64,000 nucleotides of DNA from Bacteroidota bacterium (GCA_013697245.1 JACCXH010000049.1:186001-250000), one strand, 5' to 3'. Shown: positions 46,269-56,022, counted from the stretch's first letter. Made by a program: numbers and translations. The notes: generated by a model from the sequence alone, not told the origin.

Positions 46269-46275
46269 AATTGCG

Positions 46276-46860
46276 ATGCAATACCGGTTGCCAGTAGTTA
46301 AACCCTCAAACCCAAAATGGATAGAGACGGTGATGGCAAATTTTTCTTTCTTTTTACAAGATCATGCCGGTTGCGAGCGTAAAGCTTCTGCTTCGGCCAT
46401 GAGCCTGGTTGCAAAATATCCAAATAGAGTAGAAATAATTCCTGAATTAATAGATACAGCGCTTGAAGAAATGGAGCACTTCAGGGATGTTTACAAACTA
46501 TTAAAGGCACAAGGATTACAATTGCAACATGAGATTACTGAAGACCTGTATGTAAAAGAACTTTTAAAATTGTGTCGTACCGGGCGTGATGAACATTTTA
46601 TGGATCGCTTGCTTTTAGTATCTATTATTGAGAATAGGGCAGCAGAGCGTTTTAAATTGATCTACGAACATTTACCCGAGGGTGATCTAAAAAAATTTTA
46701 TCATCAGCTTTGGGCAAGTGAAGCAAAACATGGCGATCTTTTTGTGAAAATGGCGTTGAATTATTTTGATGAAGAAAGTACTTACAAACGTTTGAACGAA
46801 TTAAATAATGCCGAAGGCGAAATATTAGAAGCTATGCCAATTACGGGCAAGCTTCATTAA
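46276..46860 (+). CDS. miaE: tRNA hydroxylase MiaE-like protein
   Basis: This 194-residue ferritin-like diiron protein matches tRNA-(ms2io6A37)-hydroxylase MiaE. Carboxylate and His ligands are seen in DHAGCERKASASAM, ALEEMEHFRDVY, ENRAAERF and SEAKHGD. It would hydroxylate the isopentenyl group at A37 in certain tRNAs with O2. It lies 7 bases after pdhB, which suggests cotranscription, but not a shared pathway. The length agrees with Bacteroidota members (about 195). Confidence 0.9.
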   Translation: MQYRLPVVKPSNPKWIETVMANFSFFLQDHAGCERKASASAMSLVAKYPNRVEIIPELIDTALEEMEHFRDVYKLLKAQGLQLQHEITEDLYVKELLKLCRTGRDEHFMDRLLLVSIIENRAAERFKLIYEHLPEGDLKKFYHQLWASEAKHGDLFVKMALNYFDEESTYKRLNELNNAEGEILEAMPITGKLH

Positions 46861-46863
46861 TGC

Positions 46864-48006
46864 ATGAAAATAGCTTTAATTACAGATGGGATTTGGCCTT
46901 ACGTTTTGGGCGGCATGCAAAAGCATTCGTATTACCTCTGCAAGTATTTAGCGCAAAAAAAAGTTCAGGTACATCTTTATCACTTTAACCAAAGTACTTA
47001 CGATATTCCAAAACTTGAATTTTTTACCTTGGAAGAAAAACAATACATCACTTCTATAATTGTTGATTTTCCAAAGGGTGGTGCTTTGCCCGGTCATTAT
47101 ATTCGCAACTCTTATGCTCATTCAAAATTAATTTTCGAAGCTTTAAAAGATAAGTTACAATCTTATGACTTTATTTATACCAAGGGCTTTACAGGTTGGT
47201 ACTTAATAGAACAAAAAAATGCAGGTAAAATTAAATGCGCTAAAATTGGTGTAAAATTTCATGGTTACGAAATGTTTCAGAAAGCGCCAGATCTTAAAAC
47301 CAAATTGCAGCATGTTTCTTTATTAAGAAAACCTGTAAAAGAGATCTCGCAAACAGCAGATGTTGTTTTTTCTTATGGCGGAAAGATCACAGAGATCATT
47401 CTGTCAATTGGAGTTGATCCAAAACATATTATTGAATTGCCTTCGGGTGTAGAGCATAATACTGTTTTAAAAGAGATAAGGCCAACCGGAGAAACTTTAA
47501 AATTTTTATTTCTTGGCCGATACGAAAGGCGAAAAGGTATTGAAGAATTAAACTCTGCTATACAATTACTTTCAAAAGATCATAATCGTAAAACAGAATT
47601 TCATTTTATTGGCCCGATTCCAACCGAGAAACAATTAAAAGACATAAGAGTTATTTATCATGGAGAAATAAGGGATAAAATAAAACTAACAGAACAAATA
47701 AAAAATTGTGATGTATTGATCTGTCCAAGCTGGAGCGAAGGTATGCCAAATGTTATATTGGAAGCAATGGCAAACGGTTTAACGGTTTTGGCTACGGATG
47801 TTGGTGCGGTAAATGTTTTAGTTAATGATAAAACAGGTTATTTAATTAGCAACTCAAATCCGGAAGTAATAAGAAGTATGCTTGATAAAATTATCACTTC
47901 AAGAGATAAAGAAATTGATGCAAAAAAACACAATGCTTTAGATCTTATTAAAGAGAAATTTGTGTGGGAAATTTTGATTGAAAAATTAATTAACTTTGTT
48001 AAATGA
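46864..48006 (+). CDS. GT4 family glycosyltransferase
   Basis: This 380-residue GT-B enzyme is of family 4. It opens with MKIALITDGIWPYVLGGMQK, the Gly-rich start of GT4 proteins, and has the donor-binding ending CPSWSEGMPNVILEAMANG. A central FLGRYERRKGI marks the linker into the second Rossmann domain. It would extend a surface or exported glycan. Its stop overlaps the following lipoprotein gene by 4 bases (ATGA). The sugar transferred is unknown. Confidence 0.92.
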   Translation: MKIALITDGIWPYVLGGMQKHSYYLCKYLAQKKVQVHLYHFNQSTYDIPKLEFFTLEEKQYITSIIVDFPKGGALPGHYIRNSYAHSKLIFEALKDKLQSYDFIYTKGFTGWYLIEQKNAGKIKCAKIGVKFHGYEMFQKAPDLKTKLQHVSLLRKPVKEISQTADVVFSYGGKITEIILSIGVDPKHIIELPSGVEHNTVLKEIRPTGETLKFLFLGRYERRKGIEELNSAIQLLSKDHNRKTEFHFIGPIPTEKQLKDIRVIYHGEIRDKIKLTEQIKNCDVLICPSWSEGMPNVILEAMANGLTVLATDVGAVNVLVNDKTGYLISNSNPEVIRSMLDKIITSRDKEIDAKKHNALDLIKEKFVWEILIEKLINFVK

Positions 48007-48482
48007 AATATTTGATAGTTTTTTTCATAACGTTAAGTGTGTTATTTAGTTGCACAAAAAAGGTAGCTAAAGACCCCACCTTAGCCTATAGCGATCTGGC
48101 TCTTCTTGATAGTATTAATAATGCAGGTTCAAATTATTATAAGAACAATCCTAATATACTTGCTCCTGCCGGAGGCAGCCCACATGGAAATTTTAAATTA
48201 AGGTTTAATAAGATTGGTTTAAACGCTCTTACAAACAGCGGTAAACTGCCCGTTGGCGGTACAATGCCGGACGGATCGTTAATTGTTAAAGATGTTTACG
48301 ATGGGAATGCGAATATTACTTTGCATGCGTTTATGTATAAAAAATCAGGCTCGTGGTTATGGGGCGAAATAAAGCCAAATAAAGAAGTACTTTATAGTGT
48401 TACAAAAAATCCTTCAACTTGCACAGGGTGTCATTCGCAGCCCGGTAATATTGATCTGGTAGTTTCTTTTAATTTACATTAA
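48003..48482 (+). CDS. Cytochrome P460-like haem lipoprotein
   Basis: This 159-residue lipoprotein has its signal ending in LFSCTKK (Cys17). The remainder resembles the cytochrome P460 fold, with a GTMPDGSLIVKDVY segment and a single C-type haem site CTGCH (Cys140, Cys143, His144) near the C terminus. P460 proteins can oxidise hydroxylamine or bind NO, but small lipoprotein members are uncharacterised. The cross-linking Lys of true P460 cannot be identified here. It is coupled to the GT4 gene by an ATGA overlap and converges on the propeller gene. Confidence 0.7.
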   Translation: MKYLIVFFITLSVLFSCTKKVAKDPTLAYSDLALLDSINNAGSNYYKNNPNILAPAGGSPHGNFKLRFNKIGLNALTNSGKLPVGGTMPDGSLIVKDVYDGNANITLHAFMYKKSGSWLWGEIKPNKEVLYSVTKNPSTCTGCHSQPGNIDLVVSFNLH

Positions 48483-48485
48483 AAC

Positions 48486-49523
48486 TCAATCCGCCCAATC
48501 CGCAATAAACAGATTGGTATCTCTTGTGCCGCCGTTATTTCTATTAGAAGAAAAAATTAGTTTTTTACCATCCGGCGAGAACATTGGGAAAGCATTAAAT
48601 ACACTTTGATTGGTAATTTGTTCTAAATCTGTTCCATCTTCATTCACCATAAATAATTGAAAATCGTAACCCTTTTTACTATGGTGATTACTTGAAAAGA
48701 TTATTTTCTTTCCACCCGGGTGAAAAAATGGCGCCCAATTTGCTTTGCCCAAATGCGTTACCTGTTTTAGATTGCTGCCATCAACATTACAGGTATACAA
48801 TTCCATACTTGTTGGCGCCACCAAGCCCTGTGCTAACAGTTCTTTGTATTCTTTTACCTCCATCTCTTCTGTAGGTCTGGAAGCCCTGAAAACAATCTTC
48901 TTTCCATCGGGCGAAAAAAAAGCGCCACCATCATAACCAAGACCAAAAGTAATTTGTTTTTGGTTCTTGCCATCTACATCCATAGTCCATAATTCAAGGT
49001 CACCGCTTCTATCACTTGTAAAAACGATCTTGTCTCCTTTTGGTGACACCGTTGCTTCAGCATCGTATCCATCCGTGTTGGTCAATTGCTTGCTAATATT
49101 CCCTTTAAGGTCGGCAACATAAATATCAAATGTTTTATAAACTGCCCATAAATATTTTCCTTTTATTTCCACTACTGCAGGGCAATCATCTCCACCTTTA
49201 AAAGTAGAGGCAAACAAAATGTGTTTGTTGTCTTTTAAAAAATAGCTGCAGGTGGTTCTGCCTTTGCCATTGCTTATCATATTGGGTTTGTAGGTAGAAT
49301 CTTTTTCTGCGTTAGCAATATCCAGATTAAAGATCTGATCGCATTTTAAGTCCCATTTTTTATTATTGCTTTGAAACGAGGCATGTTTACCATCAAAACT
49401 AAAATAGGCTTCTGCATTGTCGCCGCCATGCGTTAACATTTTAAGATCTTTAAGATGTTTTTCTTCCTGCGAATAAAATAAATGCCCTGCAAGGCACATA
49501 GCTACTAATAAATTAACTTTCAT
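48486..49523 (-). CDS. Exported TolB-like beta-propeller (PD40) protein
   Basis: This 345-residue protein has a signal peptide (MKVNLLVAMCLAGHLFYSQ) followed by about six PD40/WD40-like blades. Repeated motifs are FSPDGKKIVFRAS, FSPDGKKLIFSSN and VSPKGDKIVFTSDRSG. The fold resembles TolB or the non-catalytic propeller of peptidases; no peptidase domain is attached. It is divergent from the MarR operon across a 100-base region that holds a palindrome. Binding of glycan or protein is likely, but the partner is unknown. Confidence 0.87.
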   Translation of the reverse strand: MKVNLLVAMCLAGHLFYSQEEKHLKDLKMLTHGGDNAEAYFSFDGKHASFQSNNKKWDLKCDQIFNLDIANAEKDSTYKPNMISNGKGRTTCSYFLKDNKHILFASTFKGGDDCPAVVEIKGKYLWAVYKTFDIYVADLKGNISKQLTNTDGYDAEATVSPKGDKIVFTSDRSGDLELWTMDVDGKNQKQITFGLGYDGGAFFSPDGKKIVFRASRPTEEMEVKEYKELLAQGLVAPTSMELYTCNVDGSNLKQVTHLGKANWAPFFHPGGKKIIFSSNHHSKKGYDFQLFMVNEDGTDLEQITNQSVFNAFPMFSPDGKKLIFSSNRNNGGTRDTNLFIADWAD

Positions 49524-49578
49524 ATAAATTAAAAACTGACGTTAAAAAGCGTTAAAGTACAACTTTAAGGGCAAAAAT

Positions 49579-49601
49579 AATAGTTACATTTATAAACTAT
49601 T
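49579..49601. promoter_or_regulatory. Candidate MarR operator palindrome
   Basis: AATAGTT (49579-49585) and AACTATT (49595-49601) form a perfect 7-base inverted repeat with a 9-base spacer. It lies 22 bases before the marR start, between this gene and the divergent propeller gene. The spacing would suit a winged-helix dimer of the MarR type. Other AT-rich palindromes are common in such genomes, so this is only a candidate. Confidence 0.4.
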
Positions 49602-49623
49602 GTAAAAATAAACTAATTACAAA

Positions 49624-50127
49624 ATGTCACTAAAAAAAGAAACTCCCATTCCTGTTGGAACTAAAGCGCTTATTTTATCTAAATTTTATTACGGAGTTTT
49701 AAGCAAAAGTCTTGAAAACATTGATGTTGAGAGATATTATGCCGCTCTTTATTTTTTAAGCCAAAATAATGGCTGTAACCAGCAATGTATCTGTAATAAT
49801 TTAGCTATTGATAAAACGGCCATGGTGAAGGTGATCGATTACCTGATGAAAGCCGACATGGTAGAGCGGGATATTAATCCTCAAGACAGACGCGAACATT
49901 TTATTAAGCTTACAAAAAAAGGTTTAAAACAAACAGAAGAGATTGTAAAAGCTTTTACGGCCATTGATACAGAGATCTTTTCGAACATCTCTAAAGAAGA
50001 TCAGGAAACATTTACAAAAGTGTTATCTCAATTATCTTCTAACTTGAAGAACCTTCCGGCAAACGACTTGTTTTTTAACTATAAAAAAACTAAAAGAAAA
50101 AGAACAACCACTTTTAAAACGCATTAA
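49624..50127 (+). CDS. MarR family transcriptional regulator
   Basis: This 167-residue winged-helix regulator has a DNA-binding helix and wing seen as NGCNQQCICNNLAIDKTAMVKVIDYL (helix-turn-helix at about 60-80) and the MarR-typical wing NPQDRREHFIKLTKKG. N- and C-terminal helices would form the dimer. It lies 1 base before the RND adaptor gene and probably represses its own efflux operon until a ligand binds. The Cys-rich NGCNQQCICNN segment is unusual and could sense thiol-reactive compounds, but that is inference only. Confidence 0.9.
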   Translation: MSLKKETPIPVGTKALILSKFYYGVLSKSLENIDVERYYAALYFLSQNNGCNQQCICNNLAIDKTAMVKVIDYLMKADMVERDINPQDRREHFIKLTKKGLKQTEEIVKAFTAIDTEIFSNISKEDQETFTKVLSQLSSNLKNLPANDLFFNYKKTKRKRTTTFKTH

Positions 50128-50128
50128 T

Positions 50129-51199
50129 ATGAAAAAAATTCCAAATTGGATAATTGTGGTTGTTGTAATAGCTTTATTAATTGCTTCAAAATTTGTTTTC
50201 TTTTCAAAAAAAGAAGATAAACAGGCTGCAGGCGCTAAGAACAAGAACAGCTTACCGGTGGCAGTAAATTATTATGTGGTACAGTCAACCGATCTCAATA
50301 ATAATTTATTTACAACAGGGAAAATTGGTGCCTTGAATCAGATTGAAATTATGCCGGAGGTAAGTGGAAAAGTTACCGCCATTTATTTTAAAGAAGGCGA
50401 AACGGTAACTAAAGGTTCTGCTTTAATAAAATTGAACGATGCCGATCTTCAGGCACAATTACTAAAATCAAAAACACAATCAAAATTATCTGAACAAAAG
50501 CTCGATCGTTTAAAAAAATTAATGGCAGTTAATGGTATTAGTCAGGAAGAATTAGAGATACAGGAAAATGAGTTGAATAGCTACAAGGCCGATCAGGCTT
50601 ATATTGCAGCCCAACTGGCAAAAACCAGTATAAGCGCGCCATTTACAGGTGTGGTTGGATTAAAGAACATTAGCGAAGGCTCTTTTGTAAGTTCTACAAC
50701 ACCAATTGCATCTTTGGTACAATTAAATCCGCTTTATGTAGAGTTCTCTGTTCCGGAAAAATACAATGCGTTATTTAAAAAGTACGTTACCATTAATTTT
50801 TCGAGCGATAGTGATGACGCAGCGAAAACCTATTCTGCTTCTATTTACGCTATTGAACCCAAGGTAGACGAAACAACCAAAACTATTAAAGCACGAGCGA
50901 TGTATTCGGGTAACAAATCCTTTTACCCTGGCAGTTTTGTAAAAGTGTATGTGAATTTAGATGAGACAAAGAATACATTAATGGTGCCCACTCAGGCCGT
51001 GATCCCAACATTAAAAGGACAAAAAGTTATTTTAAATAAAAATGGCGTTGCTACCGAAACAATGATAACTATTGGGGTTCGTACAGATGAAAAGATACAG
51101 GTACTGGAGGGTTTATCTGTTGGCGATACCGTAATTACAACAGGTTTGTTGTCCATCAGAAAAGATTCTAAATTAAAACTTTTAAAAGCAGCTAACTAA
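50129..51199 (+). CDS. RND efflux periplasmic adaptor (membrane fusion protein)
   Basis: This 356-residue HlyD/AcrA-like adaptor has an N-terminal membrane anchor (about 6-22). The lipoyl domain shows LFTTGKIGALNQIEIMPEVS and VTAIYFKEGETV. A coiled-coil hairpin runs from about 120 to 160. The beta-barrel and membrane-proximal domains end in VGDTVITTGLLSIRKDSKL. It bridges the inner-membrane pump and TolC. It is the second gene of a marR-adaptor-pump-TolC operon. Confidence 0.94.
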   Translation: MKKIPNWIIVVVVIALLIASKFVFFSKKEDKQAAGAKNKNSLPVAVNYYVVQSTDLNNNLFTTGKIGALNQIEIMPEVSGKVTAIYFKEGETVTKGSALIKLNDADLQAQLLKSKTQSKLSEQKLDRLKKLMAVNGISQEELEIQENELNSYKADQAYIAAQLAKTSISAPFTGVVGLKNISEGSFVSSTTPIASLVQLNPLYVEFSVPEKYNALFKKYVTINFSSDSDDAAKTYSASIYAIEPKVDETTKTIKARAMYSGNKSFYPGSFVKVYVNLDETKNTLMVPTQAVIPTLKGQKVILNKNGVATETMITIGVRTDEKIQVLEGLSVGDTVITTGLLSIRKDSKLKLLKAAN

Positions 51200-51200
51200 T

Positions 51201-54200
51201 ATGGATCTGGCATCACTTAGTGTAAGACGCCCTGTATTGGCAATAGTAATGTCTATTATTATTGTTCTGTTTGGCGCTATAGGTTTTAATTATTTAGGCA
51301 TTCGCGAATTTCCTTCTGTCGATCCACCGGTTATTACCGTGCGTACAAGTTATACGGGTGCCAATGCAGATGTTATTCAATCACAAATTACCGAACCTTT
51401 AGAAAAAGCAATTAATGGTATTGATGGTATTCGCTCTATTTCTGCATCTTCCAATCAGGGTTCAAGTGTTATTACAATTGAATTCAACTTAAGTTCTAAT
51501 TTAGAAGCTGCAGCTAACGATGTACGTGATAAAGTTTCACAGGCTTTAAAACAATTGCCGCAGGATATTGATGCATCGCCGGTTGTTTCTAAAGCAGATG
51601 CAAATTCGGATGCCATCATTTCAATGACGATATTAAGCGACACGCGTTCGCTATTGGATGTAAGCGATTATGCCGAGAATGTGATCTCACAAAATCTTCA
51701 AACTATTTCGGGTGTTAGTTCTATTCAGATCTGGGGCCAACGTAAATACTCTATGCGCATTCGTTTAAAGCCCGATCAACTGGCTGCTTACAAACTTACT
51801 CCTTTAGATGTAAAACAGGCTTTAGATCGCGAGAATGTGAATTTACCCTCAGGAAAAATTGAAGGTAACAGCACAGAGCTAACAGTTAATACTATTGGCA
51901 GATTATCTACAGTATCTGAATTTGAGAATATGATCTTAAAAGAAGATGCAAGTAATATTGTACGTTTAAGAGATGTTGCCAAAGTAGAATTAGGAGCAGA
52001 GAATGAAGAAACTATTTTAAAAGAATCGGGTACACCCATGATAGGCCTTGGATTAGTGCCACAACCCGGCGCTAATTATATTGATATTGCCAATGAATTT
52101 TATAAGCGCTATGAGCTGATCAAAAAAGAACTTCCAAAAGATTATACTGTAAATATTGCTTTGGATAATACACTATTTATTAAAAAATCTATTATTGAAG
52201 TAGGAGAGACCCTTGCCATTGCTTTGGTTTTGGTTATTCTTATCATCTTTTTATTCTTTAGAGATTGGTTAATTGCATTTCGGCCTTTAATAGATATTCC
52301 GGTTTCCCTTATTGGTTCTTTTTTTATAATGTACTTAATGGATTATTCTATAAATGTACTTACGCTTCTGGCAATTGTGCTTGCAACGGGTTTAGTAGTT
52401 GATGATGGAATTGTTGTTACCGAAAATATTTTTAAGAAACTGAAAAAAGGTTTATCGCCAAAACAAGCAGCCATTGAAGGCACAAAAGAGATCACAACCG
52501 CTGTTATTATTACTTCGCTTACGTTAGCGGCTGTATTTATGCCGGTAATATTTCTGGAAGGTTTTGTTGGCCGTTTATTTAGAGAGTTTGGGGTTGTGCT
52601 GGCAGGGGCAGTTCTTATTTCAGCTTTTGTATCATTAACATTAACACCAATGTTAAATGCAAAACTGGTAAGAAAAGATCCTACCAAAAAAAGTAAATTC
52701 TATGTATGGTCCGAAAAGTATTTTGTGGCACTGGATGTCTGGTTTAAAAGCATGGTTACTTCTTTTTTACAAAAAAGATGGTGGGCTCTTATCATTTTAG
52801 TTGTTTCGTTTGCAGCAATTTTTATTTTTGGTTCACAGGTCCCGTCAGAACTTTCACCTTTAGAAGACCGTAACTGGCTTAGGTTAACAGTTAGTGCGCC
52901 GGAAGGCACTTCATTTGAATCAACTGATGCTTTAATGGATAAGATCTCTACTTTTATTGGTGATTCAGTTCCTGAAAAAAGAGTTTGTTTAACGGTAACG
53001 GCTCCGGGCTTTGCAGGTTCTGGCGCTGTAAATACCGGTTTTGTTCGTTTAGCTTTAAGTCAGTCGGGCGAGCGTAAGCGAACACAAGCAGAAATTGCCG
53101 CTTACATTACAAAAAATATTTCGCAATTCCCCGAAGGTAAAGTGTTTGTTATCCAGGAGCAATCTATCTCTTCCGGTGGTGGACCAAGAGGAACCCTACC
53201 TGTACAGTTCGTACTTCAAACAAACGATTTTAATAAGATCCGCGAAAAATTACCCAAGTTCCTTGAGCTGGCAAATAAAAATCCAACCTTTCAAGGAGTT
53301 GATGCTAATTTAAAATTCAACAAACCTGAATTAATAATTGAGATCCTTCGCGATAAAGCAAAGACCTTGGGAGTGTCCATTGCTGATGTTGCCCAAACAA
53401 TTCAATTAGCATTAAGTGGTCAGCGTTTTGGTTATTACATCAAAGGTGATAAACAATACCAGGTATTAGGCCAGGTAAACCGCCAGAACAGGGACGATCC
53501 CAATGATATTAAACAATTGTACGTTAGAAATAATAAAGGTGAAATGATCCAATTAGACAATATCATTACGATCGAAGAACAAAGCAGTCCGCCACAATAC
53601 TACCATTACAACCGTTACCAATCTGCCACAGTTTCTGCAGGCTTGGCTCCCGGCAAAACAATTGGTGATGGTATTGATGCTATGAACCAAATAGCTGCAA
53701 AGGTATTGGATGATAGCTTTAATACTGCTTTAACCGGTGCGTCTCGCGATTTTTCTGAAAGTTCTTCTAATATAGTTTTTGCATTTGTGTTAGCACTTAT
53801 TTTAATTTATTTATTATTGGCGGCACAATTTGAGAGTTTTGTTGAACCACTAATCATTATTTTATTTACGGTACCAATGGCTTTAGCAGGCGCCTTATTT
53901 GCGCTTTGGTATTTTAATCAAACCTTAAATATTTTCAGTCAAATTGGTATGATCATGTTAATTGGTTTGGTGACAAAAAATGGGATCTTAATTATTGAAT
54001 TTACCAACCAGCTTCGCAAAAAAGGAATGAACGTGCGCGAAGCTTTAATTGAAGCGTCTACGGCTCGTTTACGCCCAATTTTAATGACGAGCCTGGCAAC
54101 TGTATTGGGCGCATTACCAATTGCAATGGCTTTAGGTGCAGGTTCTAAAAGCAGGATGGGTATGGGTATTGTTATTATTGGTGGTTTACTATTATCCATG

Positions 54201-54278
54201 ATGTTAACTTTATTTATTGTTCCGGCAATGTATTCTTATTTAGTAAAAGATAAAAAAATTGAGGATGAAACTGTTTAA
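51201..54278 (+). CDS. RND efflux pump, inner-membrane transporter (AcrB/HAE1-like)
   Basis: This 1025-residue RND transporter begins MDLASLSVRRPVLAIVMSII and has twelve membrane helices and two large periplasmic loops. The proton-relay Asp pair is in GLVVDDGIVVTENIFKK, as in AcrB (Asp407/Asp408). REFPSVDPPVITV and GSKSRMGMGIVIIGGLL are typical of the HAE1 family. It pumps amphiphilic compounds by proton motive force through the adaptor and TolC. It starts 1 base after the adaptor stop and overlaps the TolC start. It is full length, with no disruption. Confidence 0.96.
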   Translation: MDLASLSVRRPVLAIVMSIIIVLFGAIGFNYLGIREFPSVDPPVITVRTSYTGANADVIQSQITEPLEKAINGIDGIRSISASSNQGSSVITIEFNLSSNLEAAANDVRDKVSQALKQLPQDIDASPVVSKADANSDAIISMTILSDTRSLLDVSDYAENVISQNLQTISGVSSIQIWGQRKYSMRIRLKPDQLAAYKLTPLDVKQALDRENVNLPSGKIEGNSTELTVNTIGRLSTVSEFENMILKEDASNIVRLRDVAKVELGAENEETILKESGTPMIGLGLVPQPGANYIDIANEFYKRYELIKKELPKDYTVNIALDNTLFIKKSIIEVGETLAIALVLVILIIFLFFRDWLIAFRPLIDIPVSLIGSFFIMYLMDYSINVLTLLAIVLATGLVVDDGIVVTENIFKKLKKGLSPKQAAIEGTKEITTAVIITSLTLAAVFMPVIFLEGFVGRLFREFGVVLAGAVLISAFVSLTLTPMLNAKLVRKDPTKKSKFYVWSEKYFVALDVWFKSMVTSFLQKRWWALIILVVSFAAIFIFGSQVPSELSPLEDRNWLRLTVSAPEGTSFESTDALMDKISTFIGDSVPEKRVCLTVTAPGFAGSGAVNTGFVRLALSQSGERKRTQAEIAAYITKNISQFPEGKVFVIQEQSISSGGGPRGTLPVQFVLQTNDFNKIREKLPKFLELANKNPTFQGVDANLKFNKPELIIEILRDKAKTLGVSIADVAQTIQLALSGQRFGYYIKGDKQYQVLGQVNRQNRDDPNDIKQLYVRNNKGEMIQLDNIITIEEQSSPPQYYHYNRYQSATVSAGLAPGKTIGDGIDAMNQIAAKVLDDSFNTALTGASRDFSESSSNIVFAFVLALILIYLLLAAQFESFVEPLIIILFTVPMALAGALFALWYFNQTLNIFSQIGMIMLIGLVTKNGILIIEFTNQLRKKGMNVREALIEASTARLRPILMTSLATVLGALPIAMALGAGSKSRMGMGIVIIGGLLLSMMLTLFIVPAMYSYLVKDKKIEDETV

Positions 54279-55566
54279 ATATCTTTTTATTGTAATTGGC
54301 TATTGTAATTATTTGGTGGCGCAAGACCTTTTAACTCTAAACGATGCTATTAAAATTGGCCTTGAAAAGAATTATTCTGTTTTGATCGTAAAAAATAACC
54401 AGGAAATTGCCAAAGCACAAAATAATTTCGGTAATGCCGGTATGTCGCCAACCGTTAGTTTAAATGGCGGATTAAATGCTGCTAATATAAACTCCCATCA
54501 GGAATTTAATACCGGTGTAGTGCAGGATAGAACGGGGGCAAAGACCAATAACCTGGCCGCGTCGGTTAACGCTAACTGGCTTATATTTGACGGTTTAAGA
54601 ATGTTTGCTATTAAAAAACGGTTAGATCTTAATGAAGGGCTTTCGGCCATTCAATTAAAACAGCAAATGGAAAACTCGGTTTACGATATTATTGTAAACT
54701 ATTATAATATTGTAAGAACAGTAGAACTTATAAAAGCGGCAAAACAAAATTTAGCTATTTATGAAGAGCGCAAAAAAATTGCCAAACTTAAATTAGAGAT
54801 CGGTTCTGATTCAAAAGTTGATTTTTTGTTAACGCAATCTGATGAGAACAAAGCTAAAAGTGCTATCATACAATTAGAGATCGCTCTTTTAAATGCAAAA
54901 ACAGCACTCAATAAACTTATCAGTAAACCAATTGATTCAGATTTTAAAACAAGCGATTCTATCATTATTAATTATGAGCCAAGCCTTGAAGAATTAAAAA
55001 AAAGTGTTTCTAATTCAAATTCTTCTATTCTTATTTCAAAACAGAACGAATTAATATTTACGCAAAGTATAAAAGAGGCCCGTTCGGCTAATTTACCTTT
55101 TGTAATGCTAAATGGCGCGTATAATTTTACACGTAACCAAAGCCAGGCTGGAATTGTGTTTTTGAGTCAGCAAGCAGGATTAAACGCTGGTATCACTGCC
55201 AGTTGGTTAATTTTTAACGGTAATAAAAATAACCGTCTCGTAAAAGAGCGAAATATTCTTGCTTTAAATCAAAAGTATGTTACTGAGCAAACGCAATTAA
55301 ATGTTGACGCTTTGGTTTACAACAATTATAAAACATATCTATTGAACAAACAGATTGTTGATTTAGAGTTTCAGAACTTAAAAGACTCTAAAGAGGTTTT
55401 GGATGTTTCTTTAGAAAGATATAAAATTGGCAAGGCAAATTTATTAGAGACCATTGAAACGCAAAAGAATTTAGAGGACGCGCAAACACGTTACATCAAC
55501 GCGTTGTATTCTATAAAAGTAGCTGAAACTGAGTTACTGAGAGCAAATGGAAGTTTGGTTAAGTAG
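54265..55566 (+). CDS. TolC family outer-membrane efflux protein
   Basis: This 433-residue TolC-like protein has a signal peptide (MKLFKYLFIVIGYCNYLVAQ) followed by two outer-membrane-efflux repeats. The opening LTLNDAIKIGLEKNYSVLIV is typical, and long coiled helices with ARSANLPFVMLNGAYN follow. The ATG at 54265 is chosen; a TTG six bases upstream is possible but less natural. It overlaps the pump gene by 14 bases. As the last gene of the operon it completes the tripartite efflux system. Confidence 0.93.
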   Translation: MKLFKYLFIVIGYCNYLVAQDLLTLNDAIKIGLEKNYSVLIVKNNQEIAKAQNNFGNAGMSPTVSLNGGLNAANINSHQEFNTGVVQDRTGAKTNNLAASVNANWLIFDGLRMFAIKKRLDLNEGLSAIQLKQQMENSVYDIIVNYYNIVRTVELIKAAKQNLAIYEERKKIAKLKLEIGSDSKVDFLLTQSDENKAKSAIIQLEIALLNAKTALNKLISKPIDSDFKTSDSIIINYEPSLEELKKSVSNSNSSILISKQNELIFTQSIKEARSANLPFVMLNGAYNFTRNQSQAGIVFLSQQAGLNAGITASWLIFNGNKNNRLVKERNILALNQKYVTEQTQLNVDALVYNNYKTYLLNKQIVDLEFQNLKDSKEVLDVSLERYKIGKANLLETIETQKNLEDAQTRYINALYSIKVAETELLRANGSLVK

Positions 55567-55575
55567 TAGTCTTAC

Positions 55576-55600
55576 TTTAACACATAGACTCATAGAGTTT
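55576..55600. repeat. Left inverted repeat of GxxExxY cassette
   Basis: TTTAACACATAG at 55576 is followed by a second CATAG unit. It matches the reverse complement of 56023-56044, apart from a few differing bases and a 2-3-base size difference. The out-of-frame tail of the GxxExxY gene stops inside this arm (TGA at 55590-55592). Confidence 0.75.
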
Positions 55601-56016
55601 CTGGTAAATTTCTAAAATATTCATTTACCAGTGTTTTTTGACCTTCCGCAAAAATATTTTTGCAATTAAAATTAATTAAAACTCCTTTTTGGTGCTTTTA
55701 AAAAGTTCATATAGGTTAGAAGCTGCGCTTCAAACACTGAGTGTATTTCATGTGTTGCCTTCAATTCTGCAACCAAACAATTTTCAATAAATAAATCGCA
55801 CCTCAGATCAATATCCAGCAGTTTGGATTTGTATAAAACGGGAATTTTTAACTCTGTGGAAAAATTTATTTTTCTATGCTTCAACTCTTCCTTCATACAT
55901 TGATGATATACATTTTCTAATAACCCGCTACCCATGGGTTTATGGACTTCGATGGCAGCACCAATAACCTCATAAGTAAGCTCGTCAAGAAATTTTTTGG
56001 TAATTGGCCTTTCCAT
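55590..56016 (-). pseudogene. GxxExxY protein gene, frameshifted near the 3' end
   Basis: The main frame (55672-56016) gives 114 residues with the family motif G31-x-x-E34-x-x-Y37 (GSGLLENVY) and a PD-(D/E)xK-like pattern (DLRCDLFIENCLVAELKA). It ends early at MNFLKAPKRSFN. The other frame continues the family's normal ending without a stop: GVLINFNCKNIFAEGQ followed by KTLVNEYFRNLPETL, up to a TGA at 55590. The shift is at a run of five A residues (minus strand; T at 55686-55690), where four would restore the frame. It may be a natural mutation, slippage or a sequencing error. The gene is flanked closely by inverted repeats. The function of the family is not established. Confidence 0.85.
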
Positions 56017-56022
56017 AATAAC

